Positions 48,742 to 56,867 of a DNA stretch of 64,000 nucleotides are shown here, one piece after another (the stretch's first letter is position 1; each line of letters opens with the position of its first letter). This stretch comes from Bacillus cereus group sp. RP43. GTDB lineage: Bacteria; Bacillota; Bacilli; Bacillales; Bacillaceae_G. The notes below the pieces were generated by a model. That model made no database searches. It was not told the origin of the DNA and worked only from the letters and a program-made list of their open reading frames with translations. The stretch spans positions 744,001 through 808,000 of the forward strand of contig NZ_JARVHQ010000001.1 of NCBI RefSeq assembly GCF_040459645.1, given 5' to 3'. Both the position numbers and the translations under genes were made by a program.

Positions 48742-49242
48742 GTGGCAAATGTAACTTTTAAAGGTAACCCAATGACTTTAGTTGGAACAGAAGTTAAAGT
48801 TGGCGATCAAGCGCCTAACTTCCAAGTATTAGCAAATGACTTATCTCCAGTAAGTTTAGAAACATACAAAGGTGAAGTGAAATTAATTAGTGTTGTACCT
48901 TCAATCGACACAGGTGTGTGTGATGCACAAACTCGTCGTTTTAACGAAGATGCAGCAGGTATTGAAAATACGAAAGTATTAACAATTAGCGCTGATTTAC
49001 CATTCGCTCAAAAACGTTGGTGTGCAGCTAACGGTTTAGAAAACGTTGCGACACTTTCTGATCACCGTGACCTTTCATTCGGTGAAGCTTATGGCTTAGT
49101 AATGAAAGAACTTCGTTTACTTGCTCGTGCGGTATTCGTAGTAGATAGCAATGACAAAGTAGTTTACGTAGAATACGTAAGCGAAGGCACAAGCCATCCA
49201 AACTATGAAGCAGCATTAGAAGCAGCTAAATTAGCGAAGTAA
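48742..49242 (+). CDS. tpx: Thiol peroxidase Tpx
   Basis: A 166-residue atypical 2-Cys peroxiredoxin that reduces hydroperoxides. The peroxidatic cysteine is in [17 protein letters not shown] (about residue 60) and the resolving cysteine in [15 protein letters not shown] (about residue 94). The start codon is GTG behind GGGAGG. It leads the conserved tpx-ytxK-ackA string. Codon use indicates high expression. Confidence 0.97.
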   Translation: MANVTFKGNPMTLVGTEVKVGDQAPNFQVLANDLSPVSLETYKGEVKLISVVPSIDTGVCDAQTRRFNEDAAGIENTKVLTISADLPFAQKRWCAANGLENVATLSDHRDLSFGEAYGLVMKELRLLARAVFVVDSNDKVVYVEYVSEGTSHPNYEAALEAAKLAK

Positions 49243-49252
49243 TGTAAATGAA

Positions 49253-49297
49253 GACGACCTCTCATTAAAGTTTCACTTTAGAAGAGGTCGTTTTTTC
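49253..49297 (+). terminator. Terminator after tpx, with a bcr1-end sequence as its loop
   Basis: GACGACCTCT pairs with AGAGGTCG and a T6 tract follows. The loop is ATTAAAGTTTCACTTTA (49264-49280), the exact right end of the bcr1 element. Confidence 0.78.
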
Positions 49298-49453
49298 TCA
49301 TGTATTGTTAACTGAACCAATATATGAGAAAAGGCGTTACATCATAAACAACTTGAAGGGGAGCTCTTAAAAAGAGGTCGCTTTTTCTTTTTGGAAAAAA
49401 TCACTTTGTGGTATGATATAAGTTATGTGTAAAAGAGAGAAGGAGGAATGTAC

Positions 49454-50440
49454 GTGAGTCAGGCAGTAGAAACATTATTTTCTATTTTTGATTCTTCTAC
49501 GGTAGTTTTACGTAAAGAATTAGATGTAACATTTTTAGAGGCGCTTGTAGAAACAGGTGATAACTTGTTTGAAGGAGCGATTTTACAAGAGGAATTATCC
49601 GAATCAACAATTGAAAGGTTGAATCGTGAATATAGTACGTTTAATGAAGAAACATATAAAGGGGAAGAAATTCGTAAAGCATTTCAGCTAGCCATTTTAA
49701 AAGGAATGAAAGAAGGCGTGCAAGCGAATCATGAAATGACGCCAGATGCAGTTGGAATGTTCATGAGCTACTTATTCCATAAATTTATGCAAGGGCAAAA
49801 AGAAATTACAGTTTTAGACCCTGCAATTGGAACGGGTAACTTAATGACTACAGTGTTTAATAGCGCCAAAGAAGAACTAGCAATGAGTGGATTTGGTGTA
49901 GAAGTGGATGAAGTGCTAATTAAACTTGCTTTAGTAAATGCGAATTTACAAAAGCATGCAATCGAATTCTTCCATCAAGATGGACTAGCACCACTTTATA
50001 TCGATCCAGTTGATGCAGTCATTTCAGACTTACCAATTGGTTACTACCCAAATGAAATCGGTGCGAGTGAATATAAGTTAAAAGCAGATGAAGGAATGTC
50101 ATATGCACATCACTTATTTATTGAACAAAGTGTGAAACATACGAAAGAAGGCGGGTATTTATTCTTCTTAGTACCAAACTTCATTTTTGAAAGTGATCAA
50201 GCGCCAAAGCTACATGCATTTATTAAAGAGACATGCTTTATTCAAGGATTGTTACAGCTACCTGTTTCCATGTTTAAAAACGAGAAAAATGCAAAAAGTA
50301 TATTTGTTCTCCAAAAGAAAGGCCAGGATGTAACAATGCCAAAACAGGCACTACTAGTGGAATTACCTAAATTCTCTAACATGAAGGCTATGGAGAACAT
50401 TATGGATCAATTGAATACTTGGTTTGCAACACATAAATAA
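49454..50440 (+). CDS. ytxK: YtxK, methyltransferase-fold protein
   Basis: A 329-residue protein with the N6-adenine-type methyltransferase fold. The S-adenosylmethionine motif is TVLDPAIGTGNLMTTVF (about residue 118). The catalytic motif IV, normally NPPY/DPPY, reads SDLPIGYYP (about residue 197), so DNA methylation is doubtful. The start is GTG 49454 with AAGGAGGA at good distance; ATG 49448 abuts that site. Conserved between tpx and ackA across Bacillus. Function unknown; earlier names call it a DNA methylase. Confidence 0.88.
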   Translation: MSQAVETLFSIFDSSTVVLRKELDVTFLEALVETGDNLFEGAILQEELSESTIERLNREYSTFNEETYKGEEIRKAFQLAILKGMKEGVQANHEMTPDAVGMFMSYLFHKFMQGQKEITVLDPAIGTGNLMTTVFNSAKEELAMSGFGVEVDEVLIKLALVNANLQKHAIEFFHQDGLAPLYIDPVDAVISDLPIGYYPNEIGASEYKLKADEGMSYAHHLFIEQSVKHTKEGGYLFFLVPNFIFESDQAPKLHAFIKETCFIQGLLQLPVSMFKNEKNAKSIFVLQKKGQDVTMPKQALLVELPKFSNMKAMENIMDQLNTWFATHK

Positions 50441-50739
50441 TACGATATATATGTAACAGGGTAAGTAATTAATGTAGTACAGTTGTATATGATATGTAAT
50501 ATTTTTTAATATATACAAGATTTAACTGAATTTTTTTGAAATCTGTAATATATTTTTTTTCTTGGTGTTACAATTTTTTCACTTGAAATATATGTCGGAC
50601 GATGTTTAAATTAAAATCGTGAGTATAAAATTTACTGATGATGAAACGTTTTCATAATAAGTGAATTTAATTAGATAAAATCGAGCGGTTTGTGGAATGA
50701 TCCACACAACTACCAAGAGAAAAAGGGGCGAAAGACTAG
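50441..50739 (+). promoter_or_regulatory. ytxK-ackA intergenic region with a cre-like palindrome
   Basis: The 299-bp gap is AT-rich and has no gene. ATGAAACGTTTTCAT at 50641-50655 is a near-palindrome close to a CcpA cre site but one base shorter in its left half than the usual TGNAANCG spacing. ackA is activated through cre in B. subtilis, so an operator is expected here; the identification is weak. Confidence 0.35.
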
Positions 50740-51933
50740 ATGTCAAAAATCATCGCGATTAACGCAGGAAGCTCTTCCTTAAAGTTCCAATTATTTGAAA
50801 TGCCAAGTGAAACAGTATTAACAAAAGGTTTAGTAGAACGTATCGGTTTAGAAGATAGTATCTTCACAATTACTGTAGATGGCGAAAAACAAAAAGAAAT
50901 TACAAACATCCCAGATCATGCAGTAGCAGTTAACATGCTTCTTAAGAAATTAACTGAAAACGGAATCGTAAAATCTCTTGATGAGATTGGCGGTATCGGT
51001 CACCGTGTTGTACACGGCGGCGAAAAATTTGCTGATTCTGTTTTAATTGATGCTGAAGTATTAGCTGATATCGAAGAATTAAGCGATTTAGCACCACTTC
51101 ACAACCCAGCAAACCTTGTTGGTATTAAAGCATTCCAAGAAGTACTACCAAACGTACCAGCAGTAGCAGTATTCGATACAGCATTCCACCAAACAATGCC
51201 GGAATCTGCATTCCTATACAGCTTACCATATGAGTACTATGAGAAATTTGGCATCCGTAAATACGGTTTCCACGGAACTTCTCATAAATACGTAACTGAG
51301 CGTGCGGCTGAATTATTAGGTCGTCCAATTGAAAGCTTAAGCCTACTTTCTTGTCACTTAGGTAACGGTGCAAGTATCGCAGCAGTAGAAGGCGGTAAAT
51401 CTATCGATACTTCTATGGGCTTCACGCCACTTGCTGGTGTAACAATGGGTACACGTTCTGGTAACCTTGACCCTGCGTTAATTCCATACATCATGGAAAA
51501 AACAGGCCAAACAGTAGAAGAAGTAGTTAACGTATTAAACAAGAAGAGTGGTATGTTAGGTCTTACTGGTTACTCTAGTGACCTACGTGACATCATTGCG
51601 AAAGAAGAAGAAGGCGACCACCGTGCGAAAGTAGCACTTGACGTGTTCGTAAGCCGTATCCATAAATACATCGGTTCTTACACAGCTCGTATGAAGGGCG
51701 TTGACGCTATCATCTTTACAGCTGGTGTAGGTGAAAACAGTGCAATTATTCGTGAGCGCGTATTAGAAGGCCTTGAGTACATGGGCGTATACTTCGACGC
51801 AAAACGCAATAACGTATTCGGTGAAGAAGCATTCATCAGCTTCCCACACTCTCCAGTGAAAATTATCGTAATTCCAACTGACGAAGAAGTTATGATCGCT
51901 CGTGACGTACTACGTCTTGGAGATATTGGTTAA
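50740..51933 (+). CDS. ackA: Acetate kinase
   Basis: Interconverts acetyl phosphate + ADP and acetate + ATP. The 397 residues include both acetokinase signatures: [13 protein letters not shown] at the N-terminus and [25 protein letters not shown] in the core, and [15 protein letters not shown] near residue 325. AAAAGGGG precedes the ATG. Strong codon bias suggests high expression. With acsA and acuABC it forms the acetate overflow and re-use cycle governed by CcpA. Confidence 0.98.
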   Translation: MSKIIAINAGSSSLKFQLFEMPSETVLTKGLVERIGLEDSIFTITVDGEKQKEITNIPDHAVAVNMLLKKLTENGIVKSLDEIGGIGHRVVHGGEKFADSVLIDAEVLADIEELSDLAPLHNPANLVGIKAFQEVLPNVPAVAVFDTAFHQTMPESAFLYSLPYEYYEKFGIRKYGFHGTSHKYVTERAAELLGRPIESLSLLSCHLGNGASIAAVEGGKSIDTSMGFTPLAGVTMGTRSGNLDPALIPYIMEKTGQTVEEVVNVLNKKSGMLGLTGYSSDLRDIIAKEEEGDHRAKVALDVFVSRIHKYIGSYTARMKGVDAIIFTAGVGENSAIIRERVLEGLEYMGVYFDAKRNNVFGEEAFISFPHSPVKIIVIPTDEEVMIARDVLRLGDIG

Positions 51934-51946
51934 TATATGAAAAGAA

Positions 51947-51977
51947 AGACGAGATCCTATAGGATTTCGTCTTTTTT
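51947..51977. terminator. Bidirectional terminator between ackA and the Nudix gene
   Basis: AAAGACGA-ATCC-TATA-GGAT-TCGTCTTT stem with one mismatch, T run on the plus side. The last codons of the minus-strand gene are inside it. Confidence 0.85.
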
Positions 51978-52391
51978 CTTTTTGATATATTTTAAAATTC
52001 CACCTGGATATAATAATTTTTCCTTCTGAATGAATGCAGTAATGGGAACCCATTTTGCATAAGACGCTGTTTGTTCATCCTTTATATTCAGTAATTCCAT
52101 TTCATATAGTGATGTGTCTAATAAACGCAAAGAATATAGTTGAATAATCTCATGACCAATTTCCCCATCTAGATGAAAGATGTTTTCTAAGCAACCTAAA
52201 TAATTGGTAACTTCTATTTCTGTATGAAGCTCTTCTTTAAATTCTCGAATAATGGTATCTGCTGATTTCTCACCAAGTTCAATTGAACCGCCAAGAGGAC
52301 GATAATATGTTTCGTCGCCTGTACGATATTCTTGTACGAGAAGTCGCTCTTGATGTATAGCAATGCCAAAAGCTTTTGCACGTGGATACAT
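51957..52391 (-). CDS. Nudix hydrolase
   Basis: A 144-residue Nudix enzyme, which cleaves nucleoside diphosphates linked to other groups. The Nudix box GGSIELGEKSADTIIREFKEELHTE fits GX5EX7REUXEEXGU except that the final glycine is histidine. The ATG 52391 (MYPRAKAFGIAI) has AAGGAGTG upstream; the frame-opening GTG at 52403 is inside that site. The substrate is unknown. Its C-terminal KKKDEIL is encoded within the shared terminator. Confidence 0.87.
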   Translation of the reverse strand: MYPRAKAFGIAIHQERLLVQEYRTGDETYYRPLGGSIELGEKSADTIIREFKEELHTEIEVTNYLGCLENIFHLDGEIGHEIIQLYSLRLLDTSLYEMELLNIKDEQTASYAKWVPITAFIQKEKLLYPGGILKYIKKKKDEIL

Positions 52392-52572
52392 ATGTATAAT
52401 CACTCCTTATTTGTTTTGTATAAGGGTGATTATAATGTAGCTAAGTAGAAATTGATTACATATGTATTCGGATAGATGTTTGGACTTAGGTTGTAAATAA
52501 AGAACATGCGATGTACAAGCATATTTGTAAATATGATACAATAGAAAAAAATCGAACGAGGTGGTTGTTGCG

Positions 52573-53406
52573 ATGCGATCGAAGCGAGAACAAGCCATTT
52601 TAGAAAATATAAAAGAGTGGGAAGGGCAATTAGTAGAGCAAGAAGCGACCGATTTTCAAAAGATGTTTGATAAGTGGTTGCATACTACAGTTGCAAAACT
52701 ACCTGAGAAAAAACGAAAAGACTTTTTTACGAAAGCAGATGGATGGCTCTTTCATTTGCATGCGCTTATTCAAAGTTCACAATCCCAGTTAGATGCACGT
52801 AATCGTATTTTAGGAACGTCGAGATTATTTGATGAATCAATTGAGCAACTTGAAGATTTGAAGGCGTTATCTATTGATCAATTAACATACATAGCAGAGC
52901 AGCAAACAGCACGTCATCGTCTATATTCATTCGTACAAGGCGGAGCAACAGGTGCTGGCGGTCTATTATTATTAACGGCTGATTTTCCGGTTATGATTGC
53001 ATTAAATGTGAAGGCTGTACAACTTATTGCGACATCATTTGGGCATGATGTGAACAAGCCGTATGAAATGATGCTTGCGTTAAAGGTATTCCATGCAGCA
53101 TTATTGCCGGCGAGACTTCAGCAATATGCATGGTACAATTTACTGAGAGAACTTGAGCAAGAAGATTCATTTTTTTATGAAGGAGACGAAGAGGTGTTAA
53201 AGCCAGCTTCTACTGAGGTTGTGTTAAAACAAATTTTGAAGACATTTTCGATTTATGCTCTTCGTCGTAAATTATTCCAAGGCATCCCTGTAATTGGAAT
53301 GGCAATCGGATCTACAGTGAATTATCGTTTAACAAGAAATGTTACTGAATTTGCGAATAGATTTTATCAAGTGCGCCACATAATCGAGAAAGAAAAGAGA
53401 GCATGA
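52573..53406 (+). CDS. EcsC-family protein
   Basis: A 277-residue protein with the EcsC profile: an amphipathic N-terminal half and the core VQGGATGAGGLLLLTADFPVMIALNVKAVQLIATSFGHDV, then a C-terminal GIPVIGMAIGSTVNYRLT segment. EcsC proteins are membrane-associated and of unclear role. The ATG 52573 follows GAGGTGG; the earlier GTG at 52561 is in that site. It converges on the YitT gene. Confidence 0.88.
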   Translation: MRSKREQAILENIKEWEGQLVEQEATDFQKMFDKWLHTTVAKLPEKKRKDFFTKADGWLFHLHALIQSSQSQLDARNRILGTSRLFDESIEQLEDLKALSIDQLTYIAEQQTARHRLYSFVQGGATGAGGLLLLTADFPVMIALNVKAVQLIATSFGHDVNKPYEMMLALKVFHAALLPARLQQYAWYNLLRELEQEDSFFYEGDEEVLKPASTEVVLKQILKTFSIYALRRKLFQGIPVIGMAIGSTVNYRLTRNVTEFANRFYQVRHIIEKEKRA

Positions 53407-53439
53407 AAAAAAGCGAGAGGCCGAAGCCTTTCGCTTTTT
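53406..53439. terminator. Bidirectional terminator between the EcsC and YitT genes
   Basis: AAAAAGCGA-AGGC-CGAA-GCCT-TCGCTTTTT stem with a mismatch pair. Confidence 0.85.
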
Positions 53440-54100
53440 AGTTTGTCGCATGTTTTTTTGACATTGGAATAGAAACGGGTTGCTTTGCTGCTTTCTTTTC
53501 TGTTTTTGGATAGTAAATTAAATCCAATGTTTTTGCCTGTACGGCAATCGAAAGAATAGTAAAAGCAATTTCTGTCCAATTTAAATAATATAATGAAAGC
53601 GCAAGAACAATCGCGTCAAAGACGAAGAAAATTTGCCCAATTGTAAAACGAGTTCGTTTACTTAATATAATTGTTAAAATATCGTCTCCACCGGTTGCAC
53701 CGCCAAATCGCAATATAAAACCGAGTCCAATACCAGCTAACGCACCGCCAACTACTGCAGCTACAAATAAATTATTTGATAAATCTACCGTAAAAGGAGA
53801 ATAATTTTCCATAAGGGAATAAAATACTCCGAATGCAAGTGAACCTAAGAATGAATAGCCAACCATTTTTCTACCTAAAAATGAAGCACATAGTAAAATA
53901 ATAGGGATATCCATTACTACAGTTGAAATAGATGGTGAAATATCATAAAAATTTTGGATAAATAGTGCAATACCTACAAAGCCACCTTCTGTTAAGTGGT
54001 TTTGGAAGTGAATGTGATATAGCGCTGCTGCTAAAATAAATGAACCGATTAAAACCATAAAAACTTCTTTAATAATTTGTCGACTTTGGATGTTCCTCAT
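53438..54100 (-). CDS. YitT-family membrane protein
   Basis: A 220-residue protein with five or six membrane helices in the YitT pattern: FILAAALYHIHFQNHLTEGGFVGIALFIQNFY, then SFLGSLAFGVFYSLME, and the FGGATGGDDILTIIL motif near residue 135. It is shorter than full YitT proteins (about 280 residues) because it lacks the cytoplasmic DUF2179 domain. Function unknown; transport has been proposed. Its mRNA leader holds three leader-peptide modules (54116-54576), which is exceptional for this family. The immediate RBS is GAAGGAATAACG before the ATG. Confidence 0.85.
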   Translation of the reverse strand: MRNIQSRQIIKEVFMVLIGSFILAAALYHIHFQNHLTEGGFVGIALFIQNFYDISPSISTVVMDIPIILLCASFLGRKMVGYSFLGSLAFGVFYSLMENYSPFTVDLSNNLFVAAVVGGALAGIGLGFILRFGGATGGDDILTIILSKRTRFTIGQIFFVFDAIVLALSLYYLNWTEIAFTILSIAVQAKTLDLIYYPKTEKKAAKQPVSIPMSKKHATN

Positions 54101-54199
54101 CGTTATTCCTTCTTTCCGTAGTTAGTAGTCCTTTTGGTGTTGTAAACTAACTACGAGCTCACATGTAGCTTTCAGTTAGTTTACGTAAAACTAACTACG

Positions 54200-54241
54200 C
54201 TATATGTCGCTGAAGAAATAACGAATAATCCTCTCGTCCAT
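54200..54241 (-). CDS. Leader peptide 1 (13 residues)
   Basis: MDERIIRYFFSDI, preceded by AGGTAGGGAG six bases before the ATG. It is a shorter relative of the two upstream peptides: the R-I-I and S-D region align with MIARRIIWQKKDSSYT. Its stop codon touches segment 1 of the last four-segment structure before the yitT-type gene, and its sixth to eleventh codons contain TTTCTTCAG, able to pair partly with CTGAAAG downstream. A ribosome stalled here would free segment 2 to pair with segment 3. Confidence 0.5.
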   Translation of the reverse strand: MDERIIRYFFSDI

Positions 54242-54373
54242 CAATTCTCCCTACCTTCGTTTTAGTTTAAGTCTTAAAGCGACTAAACAAAACGTGGAGT
54301 AGGATTCTTCATTTAGCAATCCTGCTCTTCTTTGTTTTGTTTAGCTAGTAACAATTAAGTCCTAAACAAAACG

Positions 54374-54424
54374 CTATGTGTAAGAAGAGTCTTTTTTTTG
54401 CCAAATTATCCTTCGGGCAATCAT
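54374..54424 (-). CDS. Leader peptide 2 (16 residues)
   Basis: MIARRIIWQKKDSSYT, preceded by GAGTGGGG six bases before the ATG. It has the same length as peptide 3 and is identical at M-I-A-R-R, W, D, S-Y-T. Its serine codons (CTCTTCTT) can pair with AAGAAGAG just beyond the first hairpin, so translation of the end of the peptide must open the structure. Confidence 0.6.
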   Translation of the reverse strand: MIARRIIWQKKDSSYT

Positions 54425-54483
54425 AATTTCCCCACTCTCGTATTTTTTTTCGCTAGACTAAAGTATCTGAGCTGAAAAATACG

Positions 54484-54534
54484 CTACGTGTATGATTCGT
54501 CAATACGATGCCACATGCTCCTTCGAGCGATCAT
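54484..54534 (-). CDS. Leader peptide 3 (16 residues)
   Basis: MIARRSMWHRIDESYT, the first frame in the transcript. GGAAGGG lies 13 bases before the ATG, a poor distance. Codon-level differences from peptide 2 include several silent changes, which points to selection on the peptide. The stop is followed by TAGCGT and a single hairpin whose 3' arm leads into the ribosome binding site of peptide 2. Confidence 0.55.
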   Translation of the reverse strand: MIARRSMWHRIDESYT

Positions 54535-54567
54535 GATATCAAAATCCCTTCCTTCAAGATTTATATT

Positions 54568-54576
54568 ATTATATCA
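54568..54576 (-). promoter_or_regulatory. Candidate extended -10 promoter for the leader
   Basis: On the minus strand TGATATAAT is a perfect extended -10 box, with no good -35. It lies 34 bp before the first leader peptide. Confidence 0.55.
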
Positions 54577-54732
54577 TACTTTCAAAAAATACATGCGGAT
54601 GGAAACCGACAATAACCGGAGGGAATCTACAAAAAATGTTATGTTTAAATATTTTTGTAGAAAAGCCTAAGTGATTTTGCAGGATTGGACAGTTTTTAGA
54701 AGTTTGTCCAATAAGTAAGAAAAGAAGAGTTC
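54577..54732. other. Gap with two hairpins, no gene seen
   Basis: Between the leader promoter and a small minus-strand gene there is a 10-bp perfect hairpin (TCTACAAAAA/TTTTTGTAGA, 54626-54661) and a second one (TTGGACA/TGTCCAA, 54685-54711). Either could end transcription of the small upstream gene, though neither has a strong T run on the minus strand. Confidence 0.4.
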
Positions 54733-54831
54733 TTATTCAATTGTATTGTTCTTATCACTTTTATCTTTAAAAAATGCATCCCAGCTAATCACACTTAAAA
54801 AAGTTAAAGCGATAATAATGAAAGCTCGCAT
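54733..54831 (-). CDS. Small membrane peptide, 32 residues
   Basis: MRAFIIIALTFLSVISWDAF followed by a charged tail (KDKSDKNNTIE). A perfect AAAGGAGG precedes the ATG by about ten bases. One N-terminal membrane helix is predicted by eye. Function unknown. It is too short for most gene finders but has all signs of translation. Confidence 0.6.
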   Translation of the reverse strand: MRAFIIIALTFLSVISWDAFFKDKSDKNNTIE

Positions 54832-54955
54832 AATTTTGAGGCCTCCTTTTGTACATAGTATATGAATAATTTGGCTCGGAATGTGTCATTTTTTTACAAG
54901 CTCTAACTATTATGAGAGTATATTAATATAGATAGATGAAGGGGAGAATGGAGAT

Positions 54956-55150
54956 ATGCTAAAAGACATGTTTAAAAGAAGAGAATTAACATGCGTTTCA
55001 TGTCAGAAAAAGATTGAATATGAAGAAGAGCTAGTTGCTTTTGTGAAGTTGCCGAAAGAAAGAAGTATATTAGTAGGCCCGTTTGATGTATGTTTAGCAA
55101 AAACGGCGCAAGAAATATATTGCAAAGCTTGTTACGATAAAAAAGCATGA
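54956..55150 (+). CDS. Small protein with two CxxC motifs
   Basis: A 64-residue protein with CVSCQKK near the N-terminus and CKACYDKK at the C-terminus, which would form a single zinc (or iron) knuckle. GAAGGGGAGAATGGAG precedes the ATG. No family is recognised. It converges on the next gene and shares a terminator. Confidence 0.72.
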   Translation: MLKDMFKRRELTCVSCQKKIEYEEELVAFVKLPKERSILVGPFDVCLAKTAQEIYCKACYDKKA

Positions 55151-55178
55151 CCCAAAGTAAATGAGGGCATGCTTTTTT
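55142..55178. terminator. Terminator between two small convergent genes
   Basis: AAAGCATG pairs with CATGCTTT across an 18-base loop, with T6 on the plus strand. Confidence 0.7.
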
Positions 55179-55495
55179 CATTGATGTGCTTTTCCCTTAG
55201 ATACATTTTGGGTTAGACGATACCAAAGCCAAAGATCGTTAATAATTGAAGCAAGATCGGCAATTTCTGAATTTAGCTTGCAAGAAATTTCGAAGTCTTC
55301 TTCGTTATTTAAGTGGTTTTGTTTCGCGTTAATATGGTGCTCAAGTTCCTTTATACGATCAGGTATTTTTCCGCGAACTTGCTCCCATTTTAATAAAATA
55401 GAATGCTGTGCTTGTTCAGAGATGTCTTCCCATTTTTCTTGTATGTTCGGCACTTCAATTCCTAGATGCTCATTGTATATAAAATATTTTTTCAT
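55178..55495 (-). CDS. Hypothetical protein, 105 residues, mostly helical
   Basis: MKKYFIYNEHLGIEVPNIQEKWEDISEQAQH, then long charged helices (IPDRIKELEHHINAKQNHLNNEEDFEI). It has GGAGGGG five bases before the ATG; the in-frame GTG six bases upstream is within that context. No transmembrane segment or known domain. It is divergent from argG, with 165 bp between them. Confidence 0.65.
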   Translation of the reverse strand: MKKYFIYNEHLGIEVPNIQEKWEDISEQAQHSILLKWEQVRGKIPDRIKELEHHINAKQNHLNNEEDFEISCKLNSEIADLASIINDLWLWYRLTQNVSKGKAHQ

Positions 55496-55661
55496 AGACA
55501 CCCCTCCATTTTCCTGCCTCTATTTTACATAAAAAAAGAAAGAAGTTCGACGGAATTGTTTGAAAAAAATTATAAATTCCCCTTGATTCATTTTATGAAA
55601 GGTGATAAAGTTTGGATTATTATAAGAAAAGATGAATATTTATTCTTTAGGGGGATGCAAA

Positions 55662-56867
55662 ATGGAGAAGAAAAAAGTTGTATTAGCATATTCCGGAGGT
55701 CTTGATACTTCCGTTGCAATTAAATGGTTACAAGAGAAGAATTATGATATTATCGCGCTTTGCTTAGATCTAGGGGAAGGTAAAGACTTAGCGTTTGTAA
55801 AAGAAAAAGCACTTTCAGTAGGTGCAATTAAATCATATATGATTGATGTTCAAGAAGAATTCGCGAATGAATATGCATTGATAGCGATGCAAGCTCACAC
55901 GTTATACGAAGGGAAATATCCTCTTGTCTCTGCATTATCTCGTCCGCTTATTGCGAAAAAATTAGTGGAAATTGCAGAACAAGAAGGCGCAACTGCAGTT
56001 GCACATGGATGTACAGGGAAAGGGAATGATCAAGTTCGTTTTGAAGTTTCTATTCAAGCGTTGAATCCATATTTAGAAGTTATTGCGCCTGTACGTGAAT
56101 GGAAATGGTCACGTGAAGAAGAAATTGCATATGCAAAAGAAAATGATATACCGATTCCAATTAATTTAGATAGCCCGTTTTCAATCGATCAAAACTTATG
56201 GGGACGCAGCAACGAATGTGGAATTTTAGAAGATCCATGGGCAGCGCCGCCAGAAGAAGCATACGAGATGACATTAGCATTAGAAGATACACCGAATAAA
56301 CCAGAGTTTGTAGAAATCGGATTTGAAGCAGGAGTACCGACGACTTTAAACGGCACTGCATATTCACTTTCAGAATTAATTAAAACGTTAAATGCACTTG
56401 CTGGAAAACATGGCGTTGGACGTATCGATCATGTAGAAAATCGCCTTGTCGGTATTAAATCTCGTGAAGTGTACGAATGCCCAGCGGCAATGACATTAAT
56501 AACAGCGCATAAAGAACTTGAAGATTTAACACTTGTGAAAGAGGTCGCTCATTTCAAACCGATGATTGAGCAAAAACTAACAGAATTAATTTATAACGGT
56601 TTATGGTTCTCACCTTTAAAACAAGCACTCAATGCTTTCTTACAAGAAACGCAAAAAAATGTAACAGGTACAGTGCGTGTGAAATTATTTAAAGGTCATG
56701 CGATTGTAGAAGGACGTAAATCTGAGTACTCTTTATACGATGAGAAATTAGCTACGTATACTGCCCAGGATGAATTTAATCATGATGCAGCAGTTGGATT
56801 TATTTCATTATTCGGTTTACCTACGAAAGTATACAGCCAGGTGAATCAAAAGAAGGTGGAAGCGTGA
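55662..56867 (+). CDS. argG: Argininosuccinate synthase
   Basis: Joins citrulline and aspartate with ATP in arginine synthesis. The 401 residues begin [23 protein letters not shown], the PP-loop type ATP site; [14 protein letters not shown] and [16 protein letters not shown] are invariant substrate segments. TAGGGGGATG precedes the ATG; the in-frame ATG 30 bp upstream lacks a site. It overlaps argH by four bases. No clear ArgR box was identified in the 160-bp upstream region. Confidence 0.98.
   Translation: MEKKKVVLAYSGGLDTSVAIKWLQEKNYDIIALCLDLGEGKDLAFVKEKALSVGAIKSYMIDVQEEFANEYALIAMQAHTLYEGKYPLVSALSRPLIAKKLVEIAEQEGATAVAHGCTGKGNDQVRFEVSIQALNPYLEVIAPVREWKWSREEEIAYAKENDIPIPINLDSPFSIDQNLWGRSNECGILEDPWAAPPEEAYEMTLALEDTPNKPEFVEIGFEAGVPTTLNGTAYSLSELIKTLNALAGKHGVGRIDHVENRLVGIKSREVYECPAAMTLITAHKELEDLTLVKEVAHFKPMIEQKLTELIYNGLWFSPLKQALNAFLQETQKNVTGTVRVKLFKGHAIVEGRKSEYSLYDEKLATYTAQDEFNHDAAVGFISLFGLPTKVYSQVNQKKVEA

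Larger units (their letters stand above)
54116..54576 (-). promoter_or_regulatory. Tandem leader-peptide attenuator region of the yitT-type gene
   Basis: The ~470-base leader holds three short related frames (54484-54534, 54374-54424, 54200-54241), each with TAGCGT at its stop and an inverted-repeat segment from the next base. Module 1 (nearest the gene): segments 1 (54185-54199), 2 (54174-54184), 3 (54142-54155) and 4 (54116-54126) can pair 1:2 and 3:4, or 2:3. Module 2: 54362-54373, 54334-54344, 54283-54294 and 54258-54268 behave the same way; 1:2 and 2:3 are perfect over 11 bp. Module 3 has one hairpin (54439-54483). Each module ends directly before the ribosome binding site of the next frame. 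No T run follows the last hairpins, so translational control is more likely than termination. Confidence 0.65.

Noticed and set aside
54101..54430. Inverted repeats near 54.1-54.4 kb as ends of an insertion sequence or MITE
   Set aside because: The repeats are arranged as successive pairing segments tied to short frames and ribosome binding sites; there is no target duplication or transposase.
54488..54670. A 60-codon plus-strand frame over the attenuator region
   Set aside because: It starts at a GTG with no ribosome binding site and overlaps the conserved minus-strand leader peptide; composition is not protein-like.
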